Below are positions 53,914 through 62,255 of a stretch of DNA of 64,000 nt, piece by piece. A program made the position numbers and the translations under genes. The first letter of the stretch is position 1. Each line of letters starts with the position of its first letter. Under the pieces are notes generated by a model that was not told where the DNA came from, made no database searches, and was given only the letters and a program-made list of their open reading frames with translations. This stretch comes from Paracnuella aquatica (GTDB lineage Bacteria > Bacteroidota > Bacteroidia > Chitinophagales > Chitinophagaceae): the NCBI RefSeq assembly GCF_003332885.2, contig NZ_QOWJ01000009.1, positions 1-64,000 of the forward strand, read 5' to 3'.

Positions 53914-54828
53914 ATGCCGCCTGCCATTCTTTACTACGCCATCCCGTTTTTTGTGGTGTTGCTTTCCATTGAAGCATACCTCTCGTGGCGGGAGAACAGG
54001 GGCTTGTACGAAACCCGCGACACCTGGAGCAGCCTGGCGCTGGGCATCGGCAATGTGCTCACCGGCTTCATCACCAAAGCCCTCATCTTTGGCCTCTTTA
54101 CTTTTTTATACCAGTTCCGCTTGTTCAACCTGGAGGCAGATACCTGGTGGTATTGGGTGCTCTTATTTTTTGCCGACGATTTTTCCTATTACTGGTTTCA
54201 CCGTACCTCCCACCGCGTGGCGTGGTTTTGGGCCTCGCATGTGGTGCACCACTCCTCGCAGCATTACAACCTGGCGGCAGCGCTGCGCCAAACCTGGACC
54301 GGAAACCTAACCGGTTCGTTTTTGTTCTGGGCTTGGATGCCGTTGGCAGGCTTCCACCCCATCTGGGTATTGTTCATGCAACAAATCAGTTTGATTTACC
54401 AGTTTTGGATCCACACCGAACTGGTGCACAAGCTACCTAAGCCATTCGAGTTTATTTTAAATACGCCATCGCACCACCGGGTGCACCACGGCAGCAACCC
54501 AAAATATTTGGATAAAAACCACGGTGGCATCCTCATCATCTGGGACCGGCTGTTCGGCACTTTTCAGCCCGAAGAAGAACGGCCCACATATGGGCTTACG
54601 CAAAATATTGGTTCGTTCAACCCATTTGTGGTGGCTTTTAAAACATGGGGCGAATTGTTTGCCGGCGCAAAAAATGCCGGTTCGCTGGCTACAGGCATCA
54701 GGTATTTGCTACAACCTCCTGCAGCGAAAGACAGCAGTACTAATATTAATAATGTACAGCGAGAAGATCGCAGCACTGGATTAAATGTAAAAAACCGCCA
54801 CTACCAGCCATTTGACCGTGTTAAATAA
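53914..54828 (+). CDS. Sterol desaturase/fatty acid hydroxylase family membrane protein
   Basis: This 304-residue protein has four to five membrane helices and the di-iron His clusters of the fatty acid hydroxylase superfamily: HRTSH, HVVHHSSQH and HRVHHG, with a further H in IHTELVH. It would insert oxygen into, or desaturate, a membrane lipid, sterol-like or carotenoid substrate. Family members in bacteria include ones acting on fatty acids and ornithine lipids, so the substrate is open. The ATG at 53914 was chosen; a TTG six bases upstream is in frame. It stands 71 bases before the BlaI-like gene and reads on the same strand, but the BlaI operator between them suggests separate control. 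Confidence 0.88.
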   Translation: MPPAILYYAIPFFVVLLSIEAYLSWRENRGLYETRDTWSSLALGIGNVLTGFITKALIFGLFTFLYQFRLFNLEADTWWYWVLLFFADDFSYYWFHRTSHRVAWFWASHVVHHSSQHYNLAAALRQTWTGNLTGSFLFWAWMPLAGFHPIWVLFMQQISLIYQFWIHTELVHKLPKPFEFILNTPSHHRVHHGSNPKYLDKNHGGILIIWDRLFGTFQPEEERPTYGLTQNIGSFNPFVVAFKTWGELFAGAKNAGSLATGIRYLLQPPAAKDSSTNINNVQREDRSTGLNVKNRHYQPFDRVK

Positions 54829-54855
54829 AAATTAATCCAATTTTGGCGTAACCTT

Positions 54856-54875
54856 TATACGAAGCTAATCGTATA
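54856..54875 (+). promoter_or_regulatory. Candidate BlaI-type operator
   Basis: TATACGA (54856-54862) and TCGTATA (54869-54875) are exact inverted repeats around AGCTAA. The palindrome overlaps a TATATTCG promoter-like box (54872-54879) upstream of the BlaI-like gene, so binding would block transcription. Its layout suits an autoregulated repressor. Confidence 0.55.
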
Positions 54876-54898
54876 TTCGTAGAGCAAATATTCAGGTT

Positions 54899-55282
54899 AT
54901 GACCAAATACATTAAACCAACGGAAAGCGAGCTGGAAATTTTGCAAATTCTCTGGGAGCGGGGTTTGGCCACAGTGCGGGATGTTCATGAGGGTTTAAGC
55001 AAAACCAAGGACGTAGGATACACCACCACGCTTAAACTCATGCAGATCATGCATGAAAAAGGCCTGGTAAAACGCGACGAAAGCATGCGCACCCATATTT
55101 ACCAGGCGTCGGTAAATAAGGAAAAAACCCAAAAGCACATTTTGGGTAAAATGATCGATTCTCTGTTCGGGGGCTCCTCCACCCAATTGGTGCTACAGGC
55201 ACTAGGCACCTCAGAAACAAAGGCCACACCCGAAGAACTGGAAAAAATTCAAGCGCTTTTGGATAACCTCAAAAAAAACTAA
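54899..55282 (+). CDS. BlaI/MecI/CopY-family transcriptional repressor
   Basis: This 127-residue protein is a winged-helix repressor of the BlaI/MecI type. The DNA-binding domain covers about residues 1-75 (ESELEILQILWERGLATVRDV, then YTTTLKLMQIMHEKGLVKRD), and the C-terminal dimerisation part has the site TLKLM-type helices plus LVLQALGTSE. It controls the operon with the M56 protease located one base downstream and probably binds the palindrome at 54856-54875. In this family the protease cleaves the repressor on signal. Nearby beta-lactam resistance genes are absent. Confidence 0.92.
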   Translation: MTKYIKPTESELEILQILWERGLATVRDVHEGLSKTKDVGYTTTLKLMQIMHEKGLVKRDESMRTHIYQASVNKEKTQKHILGKMIDSLFGGSSTQLVLQALGTSETKATPEELEKIQALLDNLKKN

Positions 55283-55283
55283 C

Positions 55284-56945
55284 ATGACTGCATTCAGCCA
55301 ATCGGCATTGTTGCAGGCCCTTGGATGGGCTACGCTGAACAGTTTGTGGCAGGTTGGGTTGTTGTGGTGCGGGTATGTGCTGGCCTGCAGATACGGTTCA
55401 CTTTCGGCGGGCAGGCAATTCAGGCTTGCCGCCTTGGGCATAGGTTTGGGTGTGGTTAGTTTTGCCGCATCATTTTGGGTATACCTGCAGGCGGGCAGCA
55501 AACTCCTGTTTAACCCGCTGCTGATTAACGAAAACAATAGTGGCTGGCTGCCCGCAGTGCTGACCGCCGCCTCTGTTGCTTACCTCCTGCTGCTTGTAAT
55601 CCCGGCAGCAAGGTTGTTTCAAAACTGGCGGTTTTTACGCAAGCTTCGGCGGAGCCACCTAGGCAAAGCGCCGGTTCAGTACCGGGTGTTTGTGCAAAAA
55701 ATAAGCGGCCACCTGGGCCTGCGCAAACCTGTTGGCGTGTATTTGTCGGCATTGGTTAATTCACCCGTTACCATTGGTTTTGTAAAACCGCTGATTCTGT
55801 TGCCGGTGGCTTCTTTTAACCAGCTCAGCATCCGGCAGGCCGAGGCGATCCTCCTGCACGAACTGGCACATATCCGCCGCTTTGACTTTGTGTTCAATAT
55901 CGCCATCACCGTGGCGCAAACCCTGCTTTATTTTAATCCATTCATCCGGCTTTTTGTTCAGGCTGCCGAAACCAGCCGCGAAAGAAGCTGCGACAACCTG
56001 GTGCTGCAGTTTGATTATGACCGGGTAGCTTATGCCTCTGCCCTGCTGCAACTGGAAAAAACAAAACAGGGGCAGCTGGCCCTGGCAATGGGTGCAGCTG
56101 GAAAGAGCCCGCTGTTTCAAAGGATACAGGAAATACTGGGCATGCAACAGGCCCGCCCGGTGTTGAAAATGCAGCACCTCACGGGGCTGTTGGCTTCCAT
56201 GTTGTGCATTCTGGCGCTGCATTCCCTTTTTATTGCCGGTAAAACAGCCGGAGATAGTAATGTGCTGGAAGCGGTTACCCGGATGGCCAACCCGCTGCAA
56301 ATTGCATTTACAGAATATGAAGCGCCGGCACAAAACACAACAACCACTGTTGTACACAGCGAGGTTGCGACAACGGTAGTTGATCAGCCGGAACTGGCGG
56401 CACCTGCCGAAGCGGAAATGTTCGGGGCGCCGCCTGCTGCTCCCCTGCCCGATCCGGCCTATATCCAGGTAGCAGAAACTGAAGTGGCGATGCCGGTTTT
56501 GTCGGCCGACGAGCAGCAAAAAGTGCAGGACGTGATCAGCAGCACCAAAAAAGTACTGCCGGTTTATGAATGGAAAAAGCTGGAAAAAGAAATGGCCGAT
56601 GGCCTGACCGAAGCAGAAAAAATGGAAGTGCAGCAGCAGTACAATGCGGAGATGAGCCGCATCAACTGGGAACGGATGCAACAAAACCTGACGCAGAATT
56701 ACCACCAAACCGACCTCGACAAGTTGCAGATCTACCTTAAATCAGCCGAGGCGAAGATCAAACAAGACAGCCTGATCCAAGTGTATAATGCACTATTGGT
56801 ACAGCTTGAGGGAGCAGAAAAAGCATCTGCCGCCCTGGCCCTACCCGACCTGAGCCGGGCAGAGATCGAGCAGATTCGTTGCCAGATCCGCCAGACCAGA
56901 GACAGCCTTTTGTCGGCTCAAAAGCGCCCAGTTGTGAAGTTGTAA
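55284..56945 (+). CDS. M56 family (BlaR1/MecR1-like) membrane metallopeptidase
   Basis: This 553-residue protein has an N-terminal membrane domain of about three helices, the zinc motif HELAH at residues 192-196 (ILLHELAHIRRFDF) and a further acidic ligand region (ETSRERSCDN). A last membrane helix lies around residue 305 (LLASMLCILALHSLFIAGK). The C-terminal part beyond it is a periplasmic, Glu/Lys/Ala-rich helical segment that is not a penicillin-binding domain as in BlaR1. The signal sensed is therefore not a beta-lactam of the usual type. It forms an operon with the repressor, separated by one base, and is followed by a terminator. Confidence 0.9.
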   Translation: MTAFSQSALLQALGWATLNSLWQVGLLWCGYVLACRYGSLSAGRQFRLAALGIGLGVVSFAASFWVYLQAGSKLLFNPLLINENNSGWLPAVLTAASVAYLLLLVIPAARLFQNWRFLRKLRRSHLGKAPVQYRVFVQKISGHLGLRKPVGVYLSALVNSPVTIGFVKPLILLPVASFNQLSIRQAEAILLHELAHIRRFDFVFNIAITVAQTLLYFNPFIRLFVQAAETSRERSCDNLVLQFDYDRVAYASALLQLEKTKQGQLALAMGAAGKSPLFQRIQEILGMQQARPVLKMQHLTGLLASMLCILALHSLFIAGKTAGDSNVLEAVTRMANPLQIAFTEYEAPAQNTTTTVVHSEVATTVVDQPELAAPAEAEMFGAPPAAPLPDPAYIQVAETEVAMPVLSADEQQKVQDVISSTKKVLPVYEWKKLEKEMADGLTEAEKMEVQQQYNAEMSRINWERMQQNLTQNYHQTDLDKLQIYLKSAEAKIKQDSLIQVYNALLVQLEGAEKASAALALPDLSRAEIEQIRCQIRQTRDSLLSAQKRPVVKL

Positions 56946-58149
56946 ATACTGACATTTTTACCGCAGGTGTTTTGAAAATATAAAAAAGCCCTCCCATTTC
57001 GGTGAGGGCTTTTTTTGCGCATCCATGAAGTTGAATTCAGTCCTCAGCTGCTGTTTAAACCAATTACGGCCGATTCGGACAGCTCTTCTCGGCTCTTCCC
57101 GACGCTTTATAATTTTGCAAATCGGCGTGTAGATGCCTTACCAATTTGTGCTAGCTAGAGCGCTTTGAGCCAAAAAATCCGATCCTTTCTTGTTGATTAA
57201 CCAGACTACTGGTAAAAATTGCTCTGCTTTAAGCGGCTATTTGCACCCACGCTGTCGGCCCTATTTAGCCGGGATACTTCACTAGCTCACAACGCGAACA
57301 TCTCCCACCGCAGAGCGGATGATTCCACATATTTAAATTCACCATTAGTAGAAAATTAATCACCCCTCCGGTTTCCACGTCGTTTTTATTTACCCGCCAT
57401 AAATCAACGTTCATGTTAAAGGATGACTTGTATCTAGTTTTTCAAAAAACTATTGGCTCACCAAACTCCTCATTTACTTGGCGCAGGGAAAGTTGGCTAA
57501 AATCAATTCGCGACATTATTGCAGTTTAAATCTCTTCTGACCGAACCGAGCATTTTCCGATACACCACGATATAACCAGTCATATTGGCGGCATCACTCG
57601 AAGCTCTTAACCTTTTCGACTCAGTGTGAACACTCAACAAATTCAGTGAAAATGTCAGACACAAAAACTCTGTTGTAAACACAGACTGAATTATTGGAAT
57701 AGAGCCCGGCTGAAAAAAGATGCTATTCCAGGCGCTAAAAATTTATTTCAAACACCAACCTCACCCTGAGTCAATTCCTGCCAAAAATCGAAAAATCCAA
57801 GATTATCATATTAATATTTTATAGCCATTTTGAAACAACTAAAGTTTTTAAAACACAAAATTTTATATTTCATTGAATATCAGTTATGTTAACTGACAAT
57901 CTCGATTTTTTCCAATTGTTCAATTCATCAATCTAGTTACCTTTTAATCAGACGACACATTTCAATAATTAATAGTATATAAATATCGTAATCCGTTATA
58001 AAAGAATTACATAGATAAAACATCTTAACTAAAAATGATAGTTTAAATGCCGCGATTGCGCAGTGGCACATTACTATTTTTTTTAGCATTGATTTTCAGG
58101 AATTTTGGTGGGCTATTTCAGCCCTGCACGGTTTTTGAAATGATCCATT
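56946..58149. other. AT-rich gene-free region
   Basis: About 1.2 kb without any open frame of gene size on either strand, apart from the terminator at the start. Base composition is visibly richer in A and T than the flanks, most clearly from about 57500 to 58080. A 38-codon frame at 57413-57529 has no resemblance to a known protein. A GGGCT/AGCCC hairpin at 58110-58124 lies upstream of the next gene. It may be decayed coding DNA, an island remnant or untranslated RNA. Confidence 0.55.
56982..57017 (+). terminator. Terminator after M56 gene
   Basis: AAAAAAGCCCTC and GAGGGCTTTTTTT arms around a short loop. Confidence 0.9.
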
Positions 58150-58608
58150 ATGCAGATAGTCAGAACAAGCTTGGCAGCGGTGGCCGTTACCGTATTACTT
58201 ACCTCCTGTTCTAAGGTGGAAGCACCCCAGTTCCGCAGTGTTGGGTCATTTAAGGTGAAGAAAATTGATTTCCAACAGGTGGATATCGGCCTAAATGTCA
58301 CGTACTATAATCCGAACAATTTTGGCGTCACTGTCAAGGAGGCAGTGGTAGATGTGTATCTGGATTCGGTATACATGGGTAAATTCACCCAGCCTGAGGA
58401 TGTGGCTGTCGACAAAATGGCAGATTTTTCGATACCGCTTATTGGAGCCATTCCAATTGCAAAGGCGTTGCAATTGAATTTTCGGGACGCTTTAAATAAA
58501 GAAGTTGAGGTAAAAGCGGCCGGATCGGTGCGGGTGGGAAAGGCAGGCGTCTACATTACCCGGGACATAAATTACCAGGGAAGACACCGTGTCGACATCA
58601 AGCTATAA
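58150..58608 (+). CDS. LEA type 2 domain lipoprotein
   Basis: This 152-residue lipoprotein (lipobox LTSC near residue 20) has an LEA type 2-like beta-sandwich (VGSFKVKKIDFQQVDIGLNV, then YYNPNNFGVTVKEAVVDVYL), which includes the typical NPN motif. Such proteins are periplasmic or outer-membrane anchored and may aid desiccation or envelope stability, though function is poorly defined. It follows an AT-rich gap and ends at a bidirectional terminator. The start gives a clean lipoprotein signal. Confidence 0.9.
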   Translation: MQIVRTSLAAVAVTVLLTSCSKVEAPQFRSVGSFKVKKIDFQQVDIGLNVTYYNPNNFGVTVKEAVVDVYLDSVYMGKFTQPEDVAVDKMADFSIPLIGAIPIAKALQLNFRDALNKEVEVKAAGSVRVGKAGVYITRDINYQGRHRVDIKL

Positions 58609-58639
58609 AAAAAGCAGCCATATGGCTGCTTTTTTTATA
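58604..58639. terminator. Bidirectional terminator
   Basis: TATAAAAAAAGCAGCC and GGCTGCTTTTTTTATA form a tight hairpin between the LEA2 and HMA genes. It overlaps the end of the LEA2 stop. Confidence 0.85.
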
Positions 58640-58659
58640 TGTTCATTCGATTGCGATTA

Positions 58660-59010
58660 TCACATCCCGCCACCGTCCTCCGGCTTTTTGCAACAGGCAG
58701 GAAGTTTTTTATATGACTCTGGATTTGCACTTACATCGTCGGCGTCATACCCTGCATTTGCAATGGCGGTTTTTACCTCTTCCTCATTGATCCGGTCGGT
58801 AATGTACTTAACGGTAGTTTCCTTTTTCTTTACGTTAACCGTCACCATACTGATGCCGTCGTAACGCTTCAGGTAGGTTTCAATTTTGTTTTTGCACATG
58901 CCGCATTGAACCGACGGCGTGCTGATTTTTTTGGTCACCATTGGCTTGGTCTGTGCATGCGAGGCTGCAAATGCGAAGACGGCAAACAGTAAAAACAATA
59001 GCTTTTTCAT
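58660..59010 (-). CDS. Heavy-metal-associated (HMA) domain protein, exported
   Basis: This 116-residue protein has a signal peptide (ending SHAQ near residue 19) and one HMA ferredoxin-like domain (TPSVQCGMCKNKIETYLKRY, then VNVKKKETTVKYIT), with the metal-binding CGMC. It probably handles copper in the periplasm as a chaperone or scavenger. A second Cys pair, CC near residue 107, lies at the C terminus. It follows pyrE by 22 bases, a spacing that suggests co-transcription, but the functional link is unclear. Confidence 0.9.
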   Translation of the reverse strand: MKKLLFLLFAVFAFAASHAQTKPMVTKKISTPSVQCGMCKNKIETYLKRYDGISMVTVNVKKKETTVKYITDRINEEEVKTAIANAGYDADDVSANPESYKKLPACCKKPEDGGGM

Positions 59011-59032
59011 TCTGTCAGATTTTCATGCTAAT

Positions 59033-59668
59033 TTAATTCACGCCGCTCCAATTCGCCGGATCCTGCCGCCACTTTAACAAAACTTCCAGTTGCTCCTCCC
59101 CAATTTGTCCGCGGTGCCGGGCCAGTTCAAGCAGCGTCGGATAGTCGGTTAACGAATGCAGTGACACCCCTGCCCGATCAAATGCTTCTTTTCCCGCGTC
59201 AAAGCCGTAATTGAAAATCGAGATCATGCCCTTTACCTCCAGCCCTGCTCCGCGCAGCACGTCAACTACTTGCAAACTGCTTTTCCCGGTCGACACCAAA
59301 TCTTCAATCACCACAGCCTTCCGGCCTGGTTCAAAAAATCCTTCGATCTGGTTGCCCAGACCATGTTCCTTTGGCTTTGGCCGTACATAAATAAAAGGCA
59401 GCTTCAACTGGTCGGCCACCATAGCGCCCCAGGAAATACCGGCCGTGGCCACACCTACGATATAATCGGCGTCAGGGAACTGTTCAAAGGCTACATTGCA
59501 CAGCTCACTTTTGATGAAATCGCGGACATAAGGAAACGAAAGCACCCTGCGGTTGTCGCAATAAATGGGGCTTTTCCAGCCGCTTGCCCATGTAAACGGC
59601 TCGGCAGGACTTAATTTAACTGCATCGATCTGCAGCAATTTTTCGGCGGTTACAACTGCGTCTGTCAT
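59033..59668 (-). CDS. pyrE: Orotate phosphoribosyltransferase
   Basis: This 211-residue enzyme transfers a phosphoribosyl group to orotate, the fifth step of UMP synthesis. The PRPP-binding loop is KAVVIEDLVSTGKSSLQVV, with two acidic residues and the Thr-Gly-Lys-Ser end. The catalytic loop has RPKPKEHGLGNQIEG, with conserved Lys and His. The N terminus (LQIDAVKLSPAEPFTWASGWKSPIYCDNR) is typical. It leads a two-gene unit with the HMA protein. It is divergent from the NUDIX gene, 97 bases away. Confidence 0.94.
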   Translation of the reverse strand: MTDAVVTAEKLLQIDAVKLSPAEPFTWASGWKSPIYCDNRRVLSFPYVRDFIKSELCNVAFEQFPDADYIVGVATAGISWGAMVADQLKLPFIYVRPKPKEHGLGNQIEGFFEPGRKAVVIEDLVSTGKSSLQVVDVLRGAGLEVKGMISIFNYGFDAGKEAFDRAGVSLHSLTDYPTLLELARHRGQIGEEQLEVLLKWRQDPANWSGVN

Positions 59669-59727
59669 ATCGCGAAGTTAAGTGCCACGATATTTGGGCG
59701 CAGCAGGTTTATAACCTTGAACCGCGG

Positions 59728-59761
59728 TTTGTGGCCCGTGCACCCAAAGCCGCTACATTTG
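59728..59761 (+). promoter_or_regulatory. Candidate promoter for NUDIX gene
   Basis: TTTG (59728-59731) and TACATTTG (59754-59761) fit the -33 and -7 elements of Bacteroidetes sigma-70 type promoters, with 22 bases between. The -7 box ends three bases before the ATG at 59765, so a leaderless mRNA is expected. Confidence 0.6.
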
Positions 59762-59764
59762 CGC

Positions 59765-60388
59765 ATGAACCTGACCATTTATTTTGACAATAAACCGCTG
59801 ACGATCAGCGACATGGAACCTGCCCAGACTTATTTTGAGCACTTCGTGGTGGGGCACAGCACCGATACCGATGCCCTGCAGCAATTAATTGCCGATATGG
59901 CCCTTCCGGCCACAGACGGTGGCATGTTGGTATGTGCTGATCCGCAGGCCGGCCTTGAGGCTCTGAAACAGCAATTCGAGTTTATTGAAGCCGCTGGCGG
60001 CCTGGTGATTTCAGATGAGGGCGACCTGCTGCTGATCTTCCGGAAAGGAAAATGGGACTTGCCTAAAGGCAAATTGGACGAAGGTGAAGACCTGGAGCAA
60101 TGCGCAGTGCGGGAAGTGGCGGAAGAAACAGGGCTTGACGGAATTAAATTAAAGGAGCCCTTATGCCGCACCTACCACACATACCATCAGAATGGCCAGC
60201 ATATTTTAAAAGAATCGCACTGGTACCTGATGGAGGCACCGCAGCAAGCCGATTTGCAGCCACAAACCGAGGAAGATATCCAGGAAGCTATCTGGGTTAA
60301 GCCCGATGACTTAGAACCATATATCCAGGGCGCACATCGCAGCGTGGCCGATGTGCTTCGGCTGGTAAAGCCTATGCTCAGGCAATAA
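59765..60388 (+). CDS. NUDIX hydrolase
   Basis: This 207-residue protein has an N-terminal segment of unknown fold (NLTIYFDNKPLTISDMEPAQ) and a NUDIX domain at about residues 75-190. The NUDIX box GKLDEGEDLEQCAVREVAEE continues with TGL and has the required Glu residues. Such enzymes hydrolyse nucleoside diphosphates linked to another group, for example nucleotide sugars, ADP-ribose or damaged nucleotides. The substrate cannot be identified. The start at 59765 was preferred over a TTG frame start further upstream. It is divergent from pyrE and ends before a bidirectional terminator. Confidence 0.92.
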   Translation: MNLTIYFDNKPLTISDMEPAQTYFEHFVVGHSTDTDALQQLIADMALPATDGGMLVCADPQAGLEALKQQFEFIEAAGGLVISDEGDLLLIFRKGKWDLPKGKLDEGEDLEQCAVREVAEETGLDGIKLKEPLCRTYHTYHQNGQHILKESHWYLMEAPQQADLQPQTEEDIQEAIWVKPDDLEPYIQGAHRSVADVLRLVKPMLRQ

Positions 60389-60491
60389 CAAGTTTAAACC
60401 AATGCAGGAGCAATACCACAGCTTCTGAACGCATACAGCAATACACAATAACCTTTGCTGGCTCTTTATTAGGATGAACAAACTGGTAAAC

Positions 60492-60530
60492 AAAAAATGG
60501 CGCTGTGTTACAGCGCCATTTTTTTTTATT
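60492..60530. terminator. Bidirectional terminator
   Basis: AAAAAATGGCGCTG and CAGCGCCATTTTTT form a strong hairpin between the NUDIX and coaD genes. Confidence 0.9.
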
Positions 60531-60552
60531 AAAGCGTTTCTAAGGCTATAGC

Positions 60553-61041
60553 TCATGCAATTTTTGGCTGTGGCTTCCGGATGCTGCGCAGCACGGGTTC
60601 GGGCACAAACTGGCCCACATCGCCGCCGTGCCGGATCACATCCCGAACCAGCGTGGAAGCTACCGAAGTGTATTTAGGCAGGCAGGTCAGGAAAATGGTT
60701 TCAATGCCGCCGTCGAGGCTTCGGTTCATATCGGCAATAGCCTTTTCGTATTCAAAATCGTTTACATACCTGATACCACGCAGAATGTAATTTGCCCCTA
60801 CTTCCTTGCAGCAATCCACAGTCAGGCCTTCGTAAATGATGGTGTCCACTTTTGGATTGTTTGCAAAAATCTCCCGCACCCAGGCAGCACGTAACTCTGG
60901 GGCAAACATGGGTGCTTTGCTGGCGTTTACGCCAATCCCGATCACCAGTTTATCGAATAGCGGCAGAGCACGCTCCATGATGTCGATGTGGCCAAAAGTT
61001 ACCGGGTCGAAAGTGCCGGGAAATAGGCAGATACGTTCCAT
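60553..61041 (-). CDS. coaD: Phosphopantetheine adenylyltransferase
   Basis: This 162-residue enzyme converts phosphopantetheine to dephospho-CoA, the fourth step of coenzyme A synthesis. The nucleotidyltransferase motif is FPGTFDPVTFGHIDIMERA (TxGH-type), and ISSTxxR-like VASTLVRDVIRHGGDV lies near the C terminus. NYILRGIRYVNDFEYE is another conserved segment. The length matches the family. It follows pyrB by 12 bases on the same strand and is probably co-transcribed with it. Confidence 0.95.
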   Translation of the reverse strand: MERICLFPGTFDPVTFGHIDIMERALPLFDKLVIGIGVNASKAPMFAPELRAAWVREIFANNPKVDTIIYEGLTVDCCKEVGANYILRGIRYVNDFEYEKAIADMNRSLDGGIETIFLTCLPKYTSVASTLVRDVIRHGGDVGQFVPEPVLRSIRKPQPKIA

Positions 61042-61053
61042 ACTGTGTAAAAA

Positions 61054-61983
61054 TTATGCGTTCTGGCGGTTTGATAGCAGGTACAACGCGGCCATACGCA
61101 CCGCAACGCCGTTTTCCACCTGTTGTAAAATGATGCTTTGGTCGGAGTTGGCTACATCGCTGTCCAGTTCCACGCCGCGGTTGATGGGCCCCGGATGCAT
61201 GATGGTGATGGGCTTGGGCAAACTATCCAGCAGCCGCCGGCTGATGCCATAGGCCAGGTTATATTCGCGCAGCGACGAAAATAACACCTCATTTTGGCGC
61301 TCTAGCTGAATACGCAGCACATTGGCCACATCGCACCATTCGAGGGCTTTACGGAGGTTGTATTCAACGCGTACGCCAAATGCTTCGGACAGGTGTTTTG
61401 GGATCAATGTGGGCGGACCGCACACTACTACTTCTGCGCCCATTTTGTTGAGCAGGTATAAATTGCTTTGTGCCACACGGCTGTGCATGATGTCGCCAAT
61501 GATGGCCACTTTAACGCCTTCCAGCGTACCGTGTTTTTCTTTAATAGAAAGTGCATCAAGCAGGGCCTGCGTAGGGTGCTCGTTGATGCCATCACCGGCA
61601 TTGATAATGGCGGCCGGAATATGTTTGGCCAAAAAATGCGGCGCACCTGAGGCACTGTGCCGCATCACCACCATATCCACCTTCATGGATAAAATATTGT
61701 TGACGGTGTCCAAAAGCGTTTCGCCTTTTGAAACCGAAGAACCTGAGGCGGTAAAATTTACGGTATCGGCAGAAAGCCTTTTTTCGGCCAGCTCAAACGA
61801 AATGCGGGTTCGCGTGGAGTTTTCGAAAAAAAGATTGACGATGGTTACATCGCGCAGGGAAGGAACTTTTTTAATGGGTCGCTGTAAAACTTCCTTGAAC
61901 TCCTGAGCAGTTTGCAAAATAAGCGAGATGTCCTGTGCCGTCAGGTCTTTGATACCAAGCAGGTGTCGAGTGGAAAGCGTCAT
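61054..61983 (-). CDS. pyrB: Aspartate carbamoyltransferase catalytic subunit
   Basis: This 309-residue enzyme makes carbamoyl aspartate, the first committed step of pyrimidine synthesis. The carbamoyl phosphate site shows FENSTRTRISFELAEKRL, and the family's HPTQALLDAL and TIMHPGPINR segments are present. No regulatory pyrI lies next to it, so it is probably an unregulated or PyrR-controlled type. It leads a unit with coaD. The pyrR gene lies 272 bases further upstream on the same strand. Confidence 0.95.
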   Translation of the reverse strand: MTLSTRHLLGIKDLTAQDISLILQTAQEFKEVLQRPIKKVPSLRDVTIVNLFFENSTRTRISFELAEKRLSADTVNFTASGSSVSKGETLLDTVNNILSMKVDMVVMRHSASGAPHFLAKHIPAAIINAGDGINEHPTQALLDALSIKEKHGTLEGVKVAIIGDIMHSRVAQSNLYLLNKMGAEVVVCGPPTLIPKHLSEAFGVRVEYNLRKALEWCDVANVLRIQLERQNEVLFSSLREYNLAYGISRRLLDSLPKPITIMHPGPINRGVELDSDVANSDQSIILQQVENGVAVRMAALYLLSNRQNA

Positions 61984-62255
61984 TAAAGGCCAAAGTTATA
62001 GGAAACAAGAATAAGTAGGAAAGTCTGAGGACCGAAGTCCGTAGTTCGAAGAAAAGTACTAACTCCTATTGATACCATTTGAATGGTATAATTAAAAATG
62101 ATGTTTTGTTTTGTTTGCGCAAAAGCGCAATACCCGAAGCAGCATAAGTTTGGAAAATAAAAACTGCACGATTCAATTCGCATCGTCAGCCCTCCCATCT
62201 ACCCTTTTCCGTTCGATCCATCTTCGGACATCGGACTTCTGTTTTTCGACTCGTC
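61984..62255. other. Gap between pyrR and pyrB with repeat-like sequence
   Basis: No gene seen. CCGAAGTCCG (62032-62041) and CGGACTTC (62232-62239) form inverted, imperfect repeat units. The gap separates pyrB from pyrR, so pyrB probably has its own promoter, or a PyrR-responsive leader, here. Confidence 0.4.

Noticed and set aside
54899-56945. Beta-lactam resistance regulatory system
   Set aside because: The repressor and M56 protease resemble BlaI/BlaR1, but the protease lacks a penicillin-binding sensor domain and no beta-lactamase or PBP2a gene lies nearby.
57413-57529. 38-codon frame in the AT-rich gap
   Set aside because: Too short, no ribosome binding site and no resemblance to a known protein; only mentioned as a possible remnant.
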